Shown here: positions 43,731 through 56,061 of the stretch, piece after piece
Numbering within the stretch: position 1 is the stretch's first letter
Layout of the letters: each line of letters starts with the position of its first letter
Assembly: GCA_037355855.1 (NCBI GenBank)
Contig: CM074764.1
Span: 1,178,001 to 1,242,000 of the forward strand
Source: Pseudo-nitzschia pungens
Lineage: Eukaryota > Bacillariophyta > Bacillariophyceae > Bacillariales > Bacillariaceae
Direction: 5' to 3'
DNA: 64,000 bases
Program-made: the position numbers and the translations under genes
Notes under the pieces: model-generated
Databases searched by the model: none
The model's input: only the letters and a program-made list of their open reading frames with translations
Told to the model about the DNA's origin: nothing

Positions 43731-45176
43731 ATGCAAAGAGGTGTGCCGACAGGATGGTGGATTTCGCTCACAATGGTAATTTTGACAATGACGATGTTGT
43801 CGGACGATGAACTATCCTTCTTTATTCCGGTGAGGGGTGTTGGTGTCGTCGAAGGATTCGAGACGGCTCCACTATTTCGAGCAGCGCAACAAGTCTACGG
43901 AAGCTCAATGAAGCTATGCTATCTAACACACCAGCGTAAATCCTGGAAGTGGCAACGAACACTGCGGAGCTCAGGATCTGAACTTATGGATCCGATCGCG
44001 GGAGTGCGAAATCTCCCGCTTGCGTTGTCCCAGGACAACAATAACAACAAAAAACGGGTTCCCGAGTCCTGCTGGAAAACTTTGTCGAACATGAAGACGG
44101 GCATACGGAGCTTTGCATCTGATGTTGGATATGGGTCGAGCTACATGCACCAAGAGTTCTTCCTGGTGTTTTGGAAGACTGCAGTGCTTCCGTGGATCGT
44201 GCTGAATCTGATTTTCCAAGTACTACCATTGTTTCCACAGACCATTGGGATTGCCAAATGGTTGCACTCTAAAACGGTTGCGATCCTAACACCTGTTGCA
44301 GTATGGTCCGGGAAGGTGATGCAACTCATCGTTGTACTGCCAATAGTACTTTTCCGTTCGACTTTGTCAGACCCGACCAAAGGATTGAAAGCATTGGTCG
44401 TATCACCAGAATACGTCAAGAAAATACTCTTCGAAAAACCAAAACCGCCTTTCCGTCTCAAACATATTAATGTCATGGAATACTTGGGACTAGGTGTGAT
44501 AGTAAGTCCCGTAATCGAAGAAATCTTGTTCCGGCTGTGCTTCGACAAATTGTGGCACGCTTTCGGTCGGGACGAAACCTCACAAAGAGAACAATCCGTA
44601 GGCGACGATGCTTATGCTGCTAGTGAGGAACATCTGAAGAAAAAAGAGAAAGCGCGTCATATTTTGTTTGGAAACTTGTCGTGGATAGTCGCCAGTAGTA
44701 TAGCGTTTGGAGTAGCGCACCTGAGCAATCATTTACCGATTGATTACAATGAGATAACGAAAGGGGTACGAAACAAAGTGAATGTACGACGGATTGACTC
44801 CGGGGAAGAAAAAATATCGTTTTTGATTTCGAACTGTATACTGGTGGGTTCCATTCAGCAAATGGTTGGATGCACTATCTTTGCTTTGGACGTACTTGGT
44901 CCACTCTACATGAAACGGGGACTTGGTGCTTCATTGGGTGCTCACGCGACATGGAATTTGAACATATTTTTCTTATTTCCCTACCTCATGATCCGCATAC
45001 TGCATTTCGAAATACGAACGCTCATTAAAAAGTCTAACTTGGCTTACTGCAAAGATATCAATAATCGCCTGCAGGAGCAGCTAATCGAGACAAAACTGTA
45101 CATTCAGGCACTAACGAAGAAATTAGAGCGACTTGAGACAAAAAATATTTCAGGAAAGACAGACTCAAAAAGATAG
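43731..45176 (+). CDS. CPBP-family intramembrane metalloprotease (Rce1-like)
   Basis: A 481-residue multi-pass membrane protein. The N-terminus (about 10-40) is hydrophobic and could be a signal or anchor. Hydrophobic segments lie near 145-165, 185-210, 250-270, 316-333, 365-390 and 400-425. The three CPBP motifs are present in order: E263-E264-ILF-R268, F326-GVA-H330 and H405-ATW-N409, which bind the catalytic metal and water in Rce1-type enzymes. An insertion of charged residues (280-310) separates motifs 1 and 2. The C-terminus (about 435-475) is a predicted coiled coil. Eukaryotic members include Rce1, which trims prenylated CaaX proteins in the ER, and plastid SCO4/BCM-type relatives. 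Which applies here is open; the long N-terminus would allow organellar targeting. Confidence 0.9.
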   Translation: MQRGVPTGWWISLTMVILTMTMLSDDELSFFIPVRGVGVVEGFETAPLFRAAQQVYGSSMKLCYLTHQRKSWKWQRTLRSSGSELMDPIAGVRNLPLALSQDNNNNKKRVPESCWKTLSNMKTGIRSFASDVGYGSSYMHQEFFLVFWKTAVLPWIVLNLIFQVLPLFPQTIGIAKWLHSKTVAILTPVAVWSGKVMQLIVVLPIVLFRSTLSDPTKGLKALVVSPEYVKKILFEKPKPPFRLKHINVMEYLGLGVIVSPVIEEILFRLCFDKLWHAFGRDETSQREQSVGDDAYAASEEHLKKKEKARHILFGNLSWIVASSIAFGVAHLSNHLPIDYNEITKGVRNKVNVRRIDSGEEKISFLISNCILVGSIQQMVGCTIFALDVLGPLYMKRGLGASLGAHATWNLNIFFLFPYLMIRILHFEIRTLIKKSNLAYCKDINNRLQEQLIETKLYIQALTKKLERLETKNISGKTDSKR

Positions 45177-46332
45177 GGTCTCGGCTCTTTTGTGACCATG
45201 GGTTGTGGTTTTGTTTCAGACAATTGCTAAGAATGAATCCATCAACACTTTTGGGGGTTGCTGCTGATGCTTCTCTCAAAATCTGAAGTACAATAGTATC
45301 ACCACAGTATCACCACAGTATCTTCCTTGCAAAACAAACAATCATCATGGATAGTAGTACGGACGAGTACGGAAATAGGGAAGTTCTAAAATTAGTATTA
45401 TTTAACAACTAACGTTTGTGAGGGGTAAAACCTGAATTACTGTTGGAAGTAAGGTTACTAGTTGGACTCGCCGTTGGAAAAAAATGTCTCCTTCCAAAAA
45501 GATCGGAAGATCATACAAAAATAACTCGATCCAAACACGTTTCGTTTTGTTTCCCGCCAAAAAAATCCTTCGGAAGAAAAATCACAAATCACAAATCGCA
45601 CATACCGGTAATGGAAGTAACTTTTGAAAACCTTACCGGTACTCGTAATCGTAACATTTTGAACCTGACGCAGGAACCCTTTTGATGGTATCCTTGATGG
45701 AATTTTGAAGCTGTTTCGATCACGATGTTGTACCGTACCGGTAGTTCCTGTATTTCCTCTCTGCAAATCTACAAAAACTGTTGGAATTGTCACGATTCCG
45801 GGTGAACGCTGTCGCAAGCGAATATGATTTGAGCGTCCACGACGGGAACAGTCTCGTACGCAACCTCAACAAGGAAGATGAGACTCGAAAGTCGAATATC
45901 TATCGTGTTGGACTCCGCATCAACTAGAAGAAAAACACTGCATTTGGACTGCAAATACCAGGCTTGTGTTTGTCTTTATCCCACGATGCCGAGTTCGAGA
46001 ATGGTGTCAGATAAAAGCGAGGAGCGATCGAAAGAGGTACGAGTCGATGGACCGCAATCGCTCACATCGAACGTTTTTCCTTACAAAAGTCTGTATGCCA
46101 CCACGATCAAAAATTTAGACAGGCCTCTCGCAAAAACATTTTTATTCCCATGAAAATCAGCGAGTCGGTGACTCCTCTGCATGTTCCCAAACTATCGCAC
46201 GAGGGAGCAATCGGACACGTCGCACATCATCGGCATAAAACAATTGGAAGGATTCTCGACGAGTCACAAGAGCAAGCCTTGCGACGAATCTAACGAGCAT
46301 AGAAAGGGGAGGTCTATGCAGAACGAGACACG
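45177..46332. other. Intergenic region, no gene supported
   Basis: Contains three TACCGGTA palindromes (45603, 45634 and 45736). Open frames up to 119 codons on either strand show no recognisable content. Confidence 0.45.
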
Positions 46333-47391
46333 ATGACGAAGGAAGAAGCGGGGATGGCATCTGTAACTGGCAATGCTTCCCAATCATGGAATCTCAATAC
46401 AGTAGACTTGAAGCTCAGACAGTGTCCATCCCATCATCAAACCTGCGACCACCAGCTGTCCTCGAGAGACACCGGGAAATCAAATGGTAAATCACGCTCG
46501 ATTGTATCGGTTGCTTTATTTCCAAACAATGATATTTCGGCCAAGATCATGGAGTATCTGGACACGAAATCGCTATTATTTGGTGTCGCAGCAGTCTTCT
46601 CGAATGATGTTCGCTCCCAGTTAACCTACCACCATGTCTTACGCTCTGCCATGCGTACCGCTCGAGGTTACAGGATTGTAAGAAAGCTTGTATCCCTAGT
46701 GTACAAAGAATGCATCCATATCCCTTCTCCGATGAGGCTTTTGCAATTAGTGCATGGAAAGCGCTGCGAGAAGTGCAACCGGACCAAGACAAACAACGTT
46801 AACGATCTTGGCTTATTTACTTGTCGATCGTGTACAGAACGCATGGTAGCAGACATCGACATCAGTAGCAAAGTTTTTCGACAATCAATCGTTGAGGACG
46901 CGAGATGCGCCAAGCTCCGAGTGAGTGTGAGAGGTGGTACACAGTGGAAAATGTACGCTAGCAAGAGCCCGTTTGTCGACAAAGCTGGTGAGACCGCCGG
47001 CCCCTTGTTATCGCTGGAGAGTCTGGTTGGTCCGAGCATGCGGCACACGAATCTCTGGTGCAGGGACGCCATTGATGCAGTATTCCAATCGTGCCGAGAG
47101 GCCGATCCTCAGTGGTGTTTGATTCCTCAGTTCCTGTCGGCCTACGAGATGTTCAAGCCACACAAAAAATACGAACACCGTGGGATTGTCAACCACCGGG
47201 GTCCCTTTTCCATGAAGGAGTCACGGTGGATGTGGGATGTCGAGATTTTGTGGCAAAACGGAGAGCGCACCTGGGTGCCCCTGCGGGAGTTTTCTGTGGA
47301 CGATTTCGAATCTTGTGCCGACTATGCAAGCGCTAACAATCTGCTCGACGAAAGGGGATGGAAAAAATTCCGTCGTCGATGTGAGTGGTGA
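46333..47391 (+). CDS. F-box-like zinc protein with a retrotransposon-type C-terminal domain
   Basis: A 352-residue protein; Met8 is an alternative start. Residues 62-110 (FPNNDISAKIMEYLDTKSLL, then FGVAAVFSNDVRSQL) resemble an F-box. A four-Cys zinc site follows: C145-EKC148 and C164-RSC167. Residues about 282-350 match a chromo-like segment found in diatom Copia polyproteins: HRGPFSMKE, DVEILWQNGERTWVPLREF, then SCADYASANNLLDERGWKKF. In those elements it lies upstream of RT. No other retroelement sequence is present, and the frame is intact. F-box proteins link substrates to SCF ubiquitin ligases; that role is inference. The simplest reading is a cellular gene that captured the domain, but common descent from a cellular domain is also possible. 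Confidence 0.7.
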   Translation: MTKEEAGMASVTGNASQSWNLNTVDLKLRQCPSHHQTCDHQLSSRDTGKSNGKSRSIVSVALFPNNDISAKIMEYLDTKSLLFGVAAVFSNDVRSQLTYHHVLRSAMRTARGYRIVRKLVSLVYKECIHIPSPMRLLQLVHGKRCEKCNRTKTNNVNDLGLFTCRSCTERMVADIDISSKVFRQSIVEDARCAKLRVSVRGGTQWKMYASKSPFVDKAGETAGPLLSLESLVGPSMRHTNLWCRDAIDAVFQSCREADPQWCLIPQFLSAYEMFKPHKKYEHRGIVNHRGPFSMKESRWMWDVEILWQNGERTWVPLREFSVDDFESCADYASANNLLDERGWKKFRRRCEW

Positions 47392-47765
47392 AAGAATGTA
47401 TTCATTCCATAAATGACGATACCATGGGACCTCTTCCTACTCACATGCAACGGGGTGCACAATGAAATACCAATGCAATAATAGAGTGAAGGCAATCTTT
47501 GGTAAAGTTTTTTCCAGGAATCGTCTAAACTCTGAAGGTTGTGTTACATACTCTGAGAGAATGCTATTTTCAATGCTTGAAATAATATGCTTGATTTTGC
47601 GAGTGGAATTGTATTCATTTTCTTGGTTTCATATAACAAGTTCAGCAGTAGGTTTCGCTTTGCCCGGGATGAATTAGAATATGACAATTCGTCTTTGTGC
47701 GTCATGGCAGTGCCGCTGATTATTGTTCTACAGAGTACGATCCCAAGAACCCTTAGCATTGTCTA

Positions 47766-48347
47766 TTAATCAACTCGTTTCCAGGACTCCTTGTCGTGGA
47801 CGTCCTCACAGGGCTCGTTCCAGACATCATTCTCACCAACGGCTTGCAGCGAGTAAGTTGCCAAACCAGACGCCGTCGGATCGGCGACATCCGCAGATCC
47901 CGGTGCATTGTACTTGCGGATTTTGGCACGGAGTGGGCGGTTCCCACCGACCATTTCGATCATAGTTCCGATGGGATATGATGTGATTTTCTTTTTTGTT
48001 ACGGAATTTTCAAAGGAGGGAAGACTTGCTTTGCATTCCATCTTGTGGCCTGCTTTCCAATCCTTTCTCTGGCAATCAACCGAGCAGTAGGCAACCTTTC
48101 GGCAACGACTGCACAAATTGGATGCCGCCTGATCGCACTCCGAGAAGGCACAGGGCTTTTGGAAGACGGCCGCTTTGTCCCTCTTGGCTTGTTTCTTGGA
48201 AAGCTTGGCTGCTGAGGCCCGCCGCTCGTCGGTGTTCATTTCCCGAAAGTCGACACAGCATTGATGGCAGTGTTCTAGTTTATGCTTGCAGTGCATCAAG
48301 ACGTGTCCAGTCTCCAAGACGGTCTCGAGATGGTCTTCATAGCTCAT
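47766..48347 (-). CDS. MYND-type zinc-finger protein
   Basis: A 193-residue protein. The MYND finger spans C66 to C105 (CAFSECDQAASNLCSRC, YCSVDCQRKDW, H101-KMEC) with all eight ligands in place. An upstream Cys/His cluster (CKHKLEHCHQCC, 20-31) could hold another zinc. The C-terminal 75 residues contain GTMIEMVGGNRPLRAKIRKY and YSLQAVGENDVWNEP, a small repeated-looking beta region that I do not recognise. MYND fingers bind proline-rich peptides in chromatin and signalling proteins. The gene converges with the F-box-like gene, 374 bp away. Confidence 0.88.
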   Translation of the reverse strand: MSYEDHLETVLETGHVLMHCKHKLEHCHQCCVDFREMNTDERRASAAKLSKKQAKRDKAAVFQKPCAFSECDQAASNLCSRCRKVAYCSVDCQRKDWKAGHKMECKASLPSFENSVTKKKITSYPIGTMIEMVGGNRPLRAKIRKYNAPGSADVADPTASGLATYSLQAVGENDVWNEPCEDVHDKESWKRVD

Positions 48348-50365
48348 CCTTGTATCGTTTGTTCTTTAGAACCTTACCGTGCCTCGCTGTGCCCTCGTAT
48401 TGCAATGTCTACTACGGAAAATTCATCGACCGGTTTTGAAACAGTTGAGTCGCAAAGCGTGTCAGAACCTCAAACCTCAAACCTTTTGTGCACAACGCGA
48501 TGCGGGGTGATTGAAATAATAGTATTTCTACTAGAGCATAATTACGGTACCGGTAATTACTTCGTCTTCAGAGTCTCAAATTGCTCAGAACACATGGTAA
48601 ATCTTATCTAAAATTAACCCAATCAAATTTGAACATCTACCACCAAAGACTCTTTGTTTCGGTACGTACGGTGTTGATATTTCGTTGGATACAATTGTTT
48701 TGATTCTGGAGTCGTACCGGTACCGGTATTCTGAGTTTGACACAAAAATGAGACTATTTTTTAAAATTAACCTAGAATCCATTTTCTTCTGGTGTAGAAT
48801 TTGTATGGTATCATACGAAGGTAATTAAAATAGGTACAAAGATAATAGTCTAAAATAATGACCTTGATGGGATTGGACAACAGCTATCGTACATACGAGT
48901 ACAATACATACGAAGAAATTATTTTCTGTCATCGTTCTACACGCACGCATGTTTCAACACATCCACGTTGAAGAAATGTGTGGGCTGTAAGGATGCATCC
49001 CTTATTCTATTCGGAATCTTCCTTTAGTCCCACACAGGAACGTTCCATACTTTTTGAACCAATCATCTCCTCCCGTATTTTTAATGGTCCTTTCAAGTAC
49101 TGATGTCTAGAACGCACGGCTTACTCATCAGACGGATGACAGGAAGTGTTCTCATCCAGTCGCGTCAGCCACGTTGCGATCGTGCATCATTGTTCTTCAT
49201 TGACGCACCAGATTGAAAATCGACACAAATGATAGAAATCTGCCGAGGAACGTGCAACGAAGCACGATTGCGAATGGAACTGGCATTCGTCAAATTTGGT
49301 TCAATCAATAGAATAATAAAAAATGTGGCTTACTGAGTGATTTGCCAGCGCTCATGGATGCGAAGACTGACTCGTCGCAAAGGTCTCAAAATCGCTCCGG
49401 AACCAAAACCATCGGTTTTTTCCTACGTAAGTGCACGCAAAATTGAAGACTATTTGCGATGTTGAACACCCACTCGTAAACCTTACCCGGTACAATAAAT
49501 CGTGGATGAATTTAGAATTGTCCCGGTATTGGAAGGGCAAAACAATTCTTTGATAGCGTTTGTATCTTCGGAAATTTGTAACATGTCGCTGAGGTTTGCG
49601 TTTATGGAACTGTAGCGAAGAACATCTTGCATCGTTCGGTAAGTGACAACACTACCCAAGGCAGACATGAATAGGTATTCGGGTTTGTGCGAAGACGATG
49701 ACGGGGCCCTCCGTATCGAAATAGCTCATCGAATCACGCACGGTCTCAGAGAATGTTTGGATGTACACGATACGAATAGTCTCGGACAAACTGGTAGCAT
49801 AGCACCGACATCCAATCAGTAGTACTATTATTCTCTACAGTTTCTAGTTTTTCTGTTGTGTGTAGATTTTTGGATTGGTCCGGACGCCAATCTTGTAGGA
49901 TGGATAATGGATACGCACCGGCACATACAAACCCTCACCTATGGAGAATAATTTATATTGTATTGTGATGTGTATACCAGGTATCTTTTGCGGCCAGAGA
50001 GTATTCGAATCATTCACCCTCAAATATTTGTCGTACTAAATATGTGAGTTTGAGATCCCCTAGAGCGAATACGTTAAGCATTCTCAATTGCTACCAATGG
50101 TGAAGATGAAACAGTGAATGACAGTTGTGTAGAAAAAATGGTTTGAATATTGAAGTATTTTTCATTACTTTTTATACAAACATACGTAAACAATGAATAC
50201 ATCTTGTGGTAGAACTACATAGAATAGCATAAAGATACAGAACGAATGGTCACGTTTTTTTTGTTGGGATGTGTGTGTGTGAGTTTGTGTGAATGTGTAT
50301 GTATATGAGGAACAGTGTGTGATTGTGATTTAGGCTCCCGCCTTCCCCGGCTCCCCTGCTTCGTT
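48348..50365. other. 2-kb intergenic region, no gene supported
   Basis: AT-rich and unique. TACCGGTA palindromes at 48548, 48715 and 48721. Open frames are short (under 70 codons) and unrecognised. The GT-rich stretch at 50270-50310 lies just downstream of the Myb gene. Confidence 0.5.
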
Positions 50366-52448
50366 CTACGCCGTGGAAAGACGCTGCCCTTGTTTTTGCT
50401 CCTGCTTGATTTGTTTGAGCTCAAATTCGACCGCCTGTCGCTTGGCGCGTTCTTGTTCCAGCTGCGAGTTGAGCTCTAGAATGGCCCGGTGCTGGTCCGT
50501 CAGGACACTTGTCTGGCGGCTCAGGGATTCGGTCACGGTGTGGTACCGGAGCTCCGATTCGGTGAGGCGAGCCTGCATGAGCTCCACGTTAGCACCCTGG
50601 GTAGCAGCCGCCATCAGAGCCGCCGAGGAGCTGCCTCCCGTGCCGCTTCCACTCGAGTGCTCAAAGAGCAGGACCATGCGGCGGAGCTCTGCCTTGAGCT
50701 GGGCGTTGATTTCCCGCAGGTTCTTGCACTCGTTGAGGGTGACACGGCGATCGGTAATAGCCTCCATGACGCGGTTGTCGCTCTCGATGCTCTGCTGCTG
50801 GAGCTGCAGAATGGTCTGGTTGAGAGTTTTGACCTCCTGGCGGAGACGCATGTGTTCCTGGCGCTCGGCGGCCGCCTGGAGCTTGTCTAGGACGTCCTTG
50901 CGGTCGATCGTGTCCTTCACGGCTGCCGCAACGTACTCGCTCGTTTGTTGCTGCAGCTTGAGCTTCTTCTGAGCCTCGTCGTGGTGCATCGACACCACCG
51001 CAGCCACAGCTTGTGATTCCTCCAGCTTGCGCTTGTGCGACAGGGTCTCCGACGAAGCGGAGGATGCCTGCTTGGTGATCTCGTCCGAGGACGGCGTCAC
51101 TGCCGGAACCTTCTTCTCGGCTTCCATCTTCTTGCGGAGTTCCGCCACGGCCTGGTCAAGGGAACTCCGCTCCTGGAAGTGAGGGAGTTTTCTGCGGTAC
51201 AGGATGTGGTCCGTGTCCGTGGGAGCCGAGCCGGATGCTCCCGAGAGTCCGCTCAGGACGCTGCGCTTTTCGCCGGTGATGGCGGCCTGGGCCAAAACCT
51301 CCATTCCAGTAAGTCCCGAGACGGCGCCCTCCCTGAGGCCGTCAGAGGTCCAAAACTGTTTGATCATAGTGTTGGAAGAGGAAGAGGCGGGAGCCCCCGA
51401 CGCCGATGGTCCCGGGGCCGGTGCGGGGACCGAGTTGCTGCCTCTCTTGCTGGTGCCCATCGTGCCGGTGACCGGAACAATCCCGCTGGGGTGAATTGGG
51501 GTTCCGCCCCCGCCATATCCCGTGATGATGGCCGAGGATCCCGTCTTGATGTTGGAATTGAGGTGGTGGTCGGCCCCGATGAGCATCTTGGACTTTTTGC
51601 GCGAGTACCCACCACTCTCGCTGTTGGGATCGTTGGCGGGTTTCTGCAGAGCGATAAAGTACTTCTGGGCGTGGGTTCGGATCTGGGTGCAGGAACGGGT
51701 GCCAACCATGTCCGTGATTTTCTTCCAGTTGCCGGTTCTGGAATTGCAAAAGTGTTGCGAAAGAGCAATAGAAATAGAATATGTGAGCTGGGTTCCAAGC
51801 CAAACATTGTTGCTGATGCTACAACCGAAACCCTGTTACATATGCCGTAAAAACTCACCCAAATTGATCGAGACCAGCCAGGAATCGTTTGTGTTCTTCG
51901 GCGGACCACCGGCCGGTGTTCATTTTTTTCTCTCCGTTCGCGTTCGCGGTGGAAGCGCCGCCGGAGGCCTTGTTGTTGTTGTTGCCGTCGCCCTTGTGAT
52001 TGCTCCCGTTGCGGTTCTCATCGTTGGACGATCGGCTCGAAGTGGAACGGACCGAGGTCCCGAGGGCGTCCGTAGCCGATTTGTTCTTGTTGGAAATCAT
52101 GAGTGACGCAATGCGGTGGTTTTTCTGGTGCCGCTCGAGCAAGCTGCTGCGATTGTCCATCTCCATGGGATGATTCCGGGGGTAGGGATAGAAGTGTGGG
52201 TGGGGTGGGTGGGGGCTAGGAAACGCTCGGGGAGGAGGTGGATAGTGTTGCGGGTGGTGGTGGTGGTCGTGCTGCTCCTCCTGCTTTGGATGGTGGAACG
52301 GATAGTGGTAGGAAGGGTGGAACCTTTCGAGGGGATAGTGAAAGGGGATCTTTTCAATGCGACAATTAGCGTCGACCTTTCTGGTGGGATTGGGGATGCC
52401 TTTTTGATTCGGAGAAGAGAAAACTGCGGTTGGGTTGCGATTCGTCAT
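50366..52448 (-). CDS. SHAQKYF-type single-Myb transcription factor (two exons)
   Basis: Exon 1 is 51859-52448 and exon 2 is 50366-51737, separated by a 121-nt GTGAGT...CAG intron; joining gives 653 residues. The intron falls inside the DNA-binding domain and splicing restores it: GRWSAEEHKRFLAGLDQFG continues into TGNWKKITDMVGTRSCTQIR and THAQKYF (about residues 179-225). This is the THAQKYF form of the SHAQKYF signature of one-repeat Myb factors. The N-terminus is rich in His, Pro and Tyr. The C-terminal half holds long amphipathic helices (EERQEHMRLRQEVKTLNQ-like and LREINAQLKAEL) that look like coiled coils for dimerisation. Plant relatives act in circadian and light or stress control; the target genes here are unknown. 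The gene stands alone. Confidence 0.92.
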
Positions 52449-55400
52449 TGTGCAATGTGAATAGGATGTATGGAATATAATAGGATGTAACCATTCGAGT
52501 GTGTTCGTAGGGTGGGAGATAACAAGTGGGAAAAGACGAAGGAATCCAAAGATAAAGAGAATAGATAAAGAAGACAGTGAGATAATGAGTTTTGTCTTGG
52601 TTCGTCTCGGATTGATTTGGGGATCGTGTTCGAAAGGTGCGAATGCCTCTTCACCAGTCGCGGATCGTGGTGTCGATCATATAAGCGAGAGCTGGTCTGG
52701 ATATGTTTGGTGAAATCCTCTTCGTTTATTTGCATGTGTGATTGGTCATTGCTCGACGGTTGAATGATACACCCCTATATGACCTAAGATGTGTTGAAAA
52801 GTCGAAGCAAATTCAAGGACCGATCCCGCGTGCTGGAGGTTTTGAACCACGACTCCAGGTATCGCCGAACATTTATGTCGACTCCGGCTGCTCGCCTTAC
52901 CCTGAACACGGAAGCAGGAGTGAAGGAATGAATGAATCTTCATCCATCGTCATCCTCCATCGGTTTTGGGGATTTATTTCGTTGCGCCTCGTCTCACGAT
53001 TTTACGAAGCACCCATACGATGTCTTTCGGCTAGTTTCTACTATCGTGTCACAGTGACACAGTCTCTAATTTGTCACGACCCATGACCACGGCGCCTCAG
53101 CAGCAGCAAAAACATCAGTTGCGAATCAAACAACGTCTTTCACCCAGAAACGGACCCACCATGGTCCGTTTCAACGCCTCGACTCGCTTCGGGGCCATCG
53201 AAGCGAATTCTGGGCGAGTCTTGGTCGCCGCATCACCGAATTCGGTGACGGCCGAACGAATCGTTCCGTCGTTTCTCTGCGTCTCTCTTGATAGCTACCG
53301 TTGAGCACGTACCTTTATTCTTTTCTCCAATGCTAGGTGATTTTTGATGCTACTGGTTAATAGTTGGAACTGGTTGTGAGAGATGTCTTGGTCGAGGAAC
53401 CATGAGATGATGGGTGTGATAGTACCAATGCGTGTGCGGGCGATCGAAAAGTAATTGTACGAGCAACCGTAAGTTACCGTAAGGTTACCGCGTTGTGTGT
53501 GTATGTTTTTTTTGTGATAGTATTGGTTGCGTGTGTGATGTGTCAGATCACTGGAAAAACTCCAAAAAATACGATAGCGATGGTAAAGTGCCCATTGACA
53601 ATTTTGCTTCAAGCAGCGTGGGTTTCAGGGCCACTAAGAGTTCGGTATCAAAAATTTAGAAATTAGAGTACCAGTACTAGAATTAACGAACAAAACGGTA
53701 AGGGTAACCTTACGGTAAGGTTTTTATCGTAAAGTTTCTGCTTCACAGAAAAAGGACGTGTTACGTGCACCTCCATCAAAAAGACCGCTCGCCGACAGAA
53801 GGATACTTGTATTCGAGGACCAGCGGTACTAAAAAGGAATCACGGAAGCAGTTCGTATCTGTTCTAAAGTACGAGAATAAGTTACTAGTACGTGACCAGC
53901 ACGTACTCGAAGGATACACCACGATTGCACGTCAAAAAAATGCGACGCCCGGTCTCGCAACCCCCTCGTGATAGATTCGGTGGATGGGATGGATGGATCC
54001 CTCACCGTACATTTCTACGGTGTGGTGACCGTTCCGGAAGCTGCATTCTGTGGTCCAGCTTCAATCAGCCGTGGCAATCAATGTCAAGGCGATCCCCACA
54101 TCTTGGAAGTGCAACCACTGCCACAAGATCGAAAAAGTCATTTGTGCGCATGCAAACATTTAAGGATACAAGACCATTTCAAAATACATAACAAGTCTCG
54201 TACGCACGAACTCATTTTTTGTGGAGTCTATGGATACGTAAAAAGATGTATACAAAATTCCAGAACATTATATATGCATAATCTTACCGGGGAGGGCTGT
54301 CAGATGGCGTAAGACTAAACTTCAAACTATCGGGATTTTTTTACCTGGTAAGAGATAATCCATCCAAATGAGAACCGACATTCCTATAACACGATGAAGG
54401 CTTTGTTGAACGACAGAACATTTTTTTGATTCGAAATTTAGTATTATCGTTTGGAAGTTGTCAAACATTACTTAAGGTTCACTAGAAATGTTTTAAGAGA
54501 AGATCTGAGATCTTCACTCATACCGGTTCTTCTCTTTGACGACCCTTCTGTCATTGAAATCAGAACGAAGAACGGAGACGGTTCCCGAAGAAAAATGACC
54601 ATTTGACATCCGAATCGAATTTCATTGGTTCCGAGAATTCCTGCCATCTGCAGTTCCGATCTTCACTCCGGAATTAATCAGCAGCTCAAGAGCTGATGAC
54701 TTTGATGAATGGCCAAATCCCAACCAAAGATTCAATGCCATTCCTGAATATTGTGTTTATTGAAACATGGGTCATGCAGCTTTTCGGAAAATTAATATTT
54801 TCGTCGAGCTTATAGCAATCGAATGACAACATGTTCGGGTCTCAGTGGTTCAGATCCTACGATACTACAGAATTCCTATCAGCTGTAACCGGCTTTAGGT
54901 AGAAATTAGTAGTCGGGGACGTAGAACCGGGGGACAGCTGATAAGAATTTTGTAGTATTTAATGTTTCTATCACAATCGCTTATACTTATTGGACTCCAT
55001 CTGCTTATGCTGATCCCCAACTGCGGTTTGATAATGTCTACTTGGAATTCGAAAGAACCTTAAATCGATGCTGCCATCCCAATGCAATGACCGCATTGTT
55101 TTACTATCAATCCAGACACATTTTTTACTTCCGGTAACTTACCGGTACGAGTACGGTACGCTACTAATCCAGTGTTTCCTTCTCTCTCTCGTCAGAGAGT
55201 CTTGCGCGTTTCTACCGTTGTTCCGTTGTACAGTAGATGTTCTGCAACGGAGAAAGAAAACTGGGGTGTTCGTTCCTTGCGAATAGCAGGAATAAAAAAA
55301 TTGAGTCCCAGCGCATTGCTTTTTGCTTTTGGTGCGTCATCGTTCATCATCCCATCGCATTGCCCGACATAACTCAACACTTATGCAGCATTGGTGATTA

Positions 55401-56061
55401 TCCGAATCCTGTGGCCGAAATCTCGTTCCGTCATTGCTCGAAGAAGAGGATCCGGTGTGAACGACGAACTGTGACACCACAATTCTCATCGGTCGTGAAG
55501 GTGTCGACCAAGGACCGAAGCAGGATGTTGTGTATTCGATGATCGTCGACTCGGGTTTCTGCCAGGAACAACGGTGAACCTGCATGGATGAGAATTATCT
55601 ATCGAAAAGGCAAAAAGAAGAATTGAATCGTACAGTAGTTTCCATCAGATCCATCTGGAACTTGTAGTATCCTTTTGGATGATTAAGTGAGAACAGTTGA
55701 TTTCCTTGAAGTTTCCTGTCGTCCGGTGGAGAGAGACGGACGGACTGACACCTTTTTGTCGCTGTTCGCGATCACCGTGTCACCCCCCTCTTCGGATGCA
55801 ATTGCACGATACAAATAAAGAATAATGATACGGTTCAGTAATGATATGATACAGTAGTAAGTGCTTTTCTTTTCCGTTATTCTCCCAAAGCTGACATCTT
55901 TCGTTTCCTGTGGATGGCATTGCTGCAAAAAGAATTCGGGACCGCATCACCATCTCATTCACAGAATTCCGTGAGCCAGATCTGTTCCGAAACGAAACGA
56001 AACGAGACGAGACGAGACAACGCAAGACCAGCGAGTCGCAGCGCTGACGGGTGTCGCTCGA
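52449..56061. other. 3.6-kb intergenic region with one MITE, no firm gene
   Basis: A 77-codon plus-strand frame at 53071-53304 begins near CACGACCCATGACC and has a Gln-rich start, but no known motif. Frames at 53765-54312 and 55068-55545 are unremarkable. The MITE copy is at 54863-54957, and a TACCGGTA palindrome is at 55140. Confidence 0.45.
54863..54957. mobile_element. MITE copy 2 (95 bp including TA duplications)
   Basis: Same length, ends and core (GTAGAAATTAGTA) as 23796-23890, with several base changes in the arms (CAGAATTCCTATCAGCTG against AAGAATTTTG). Flanked by TA on both sides. No coding capacity. Confidence 0.85.

Noticed and set aside
53071..53304. 77-codon frame with a Gln-rich start
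   Set aside because: Short, isolated and without motif or splice-site support.
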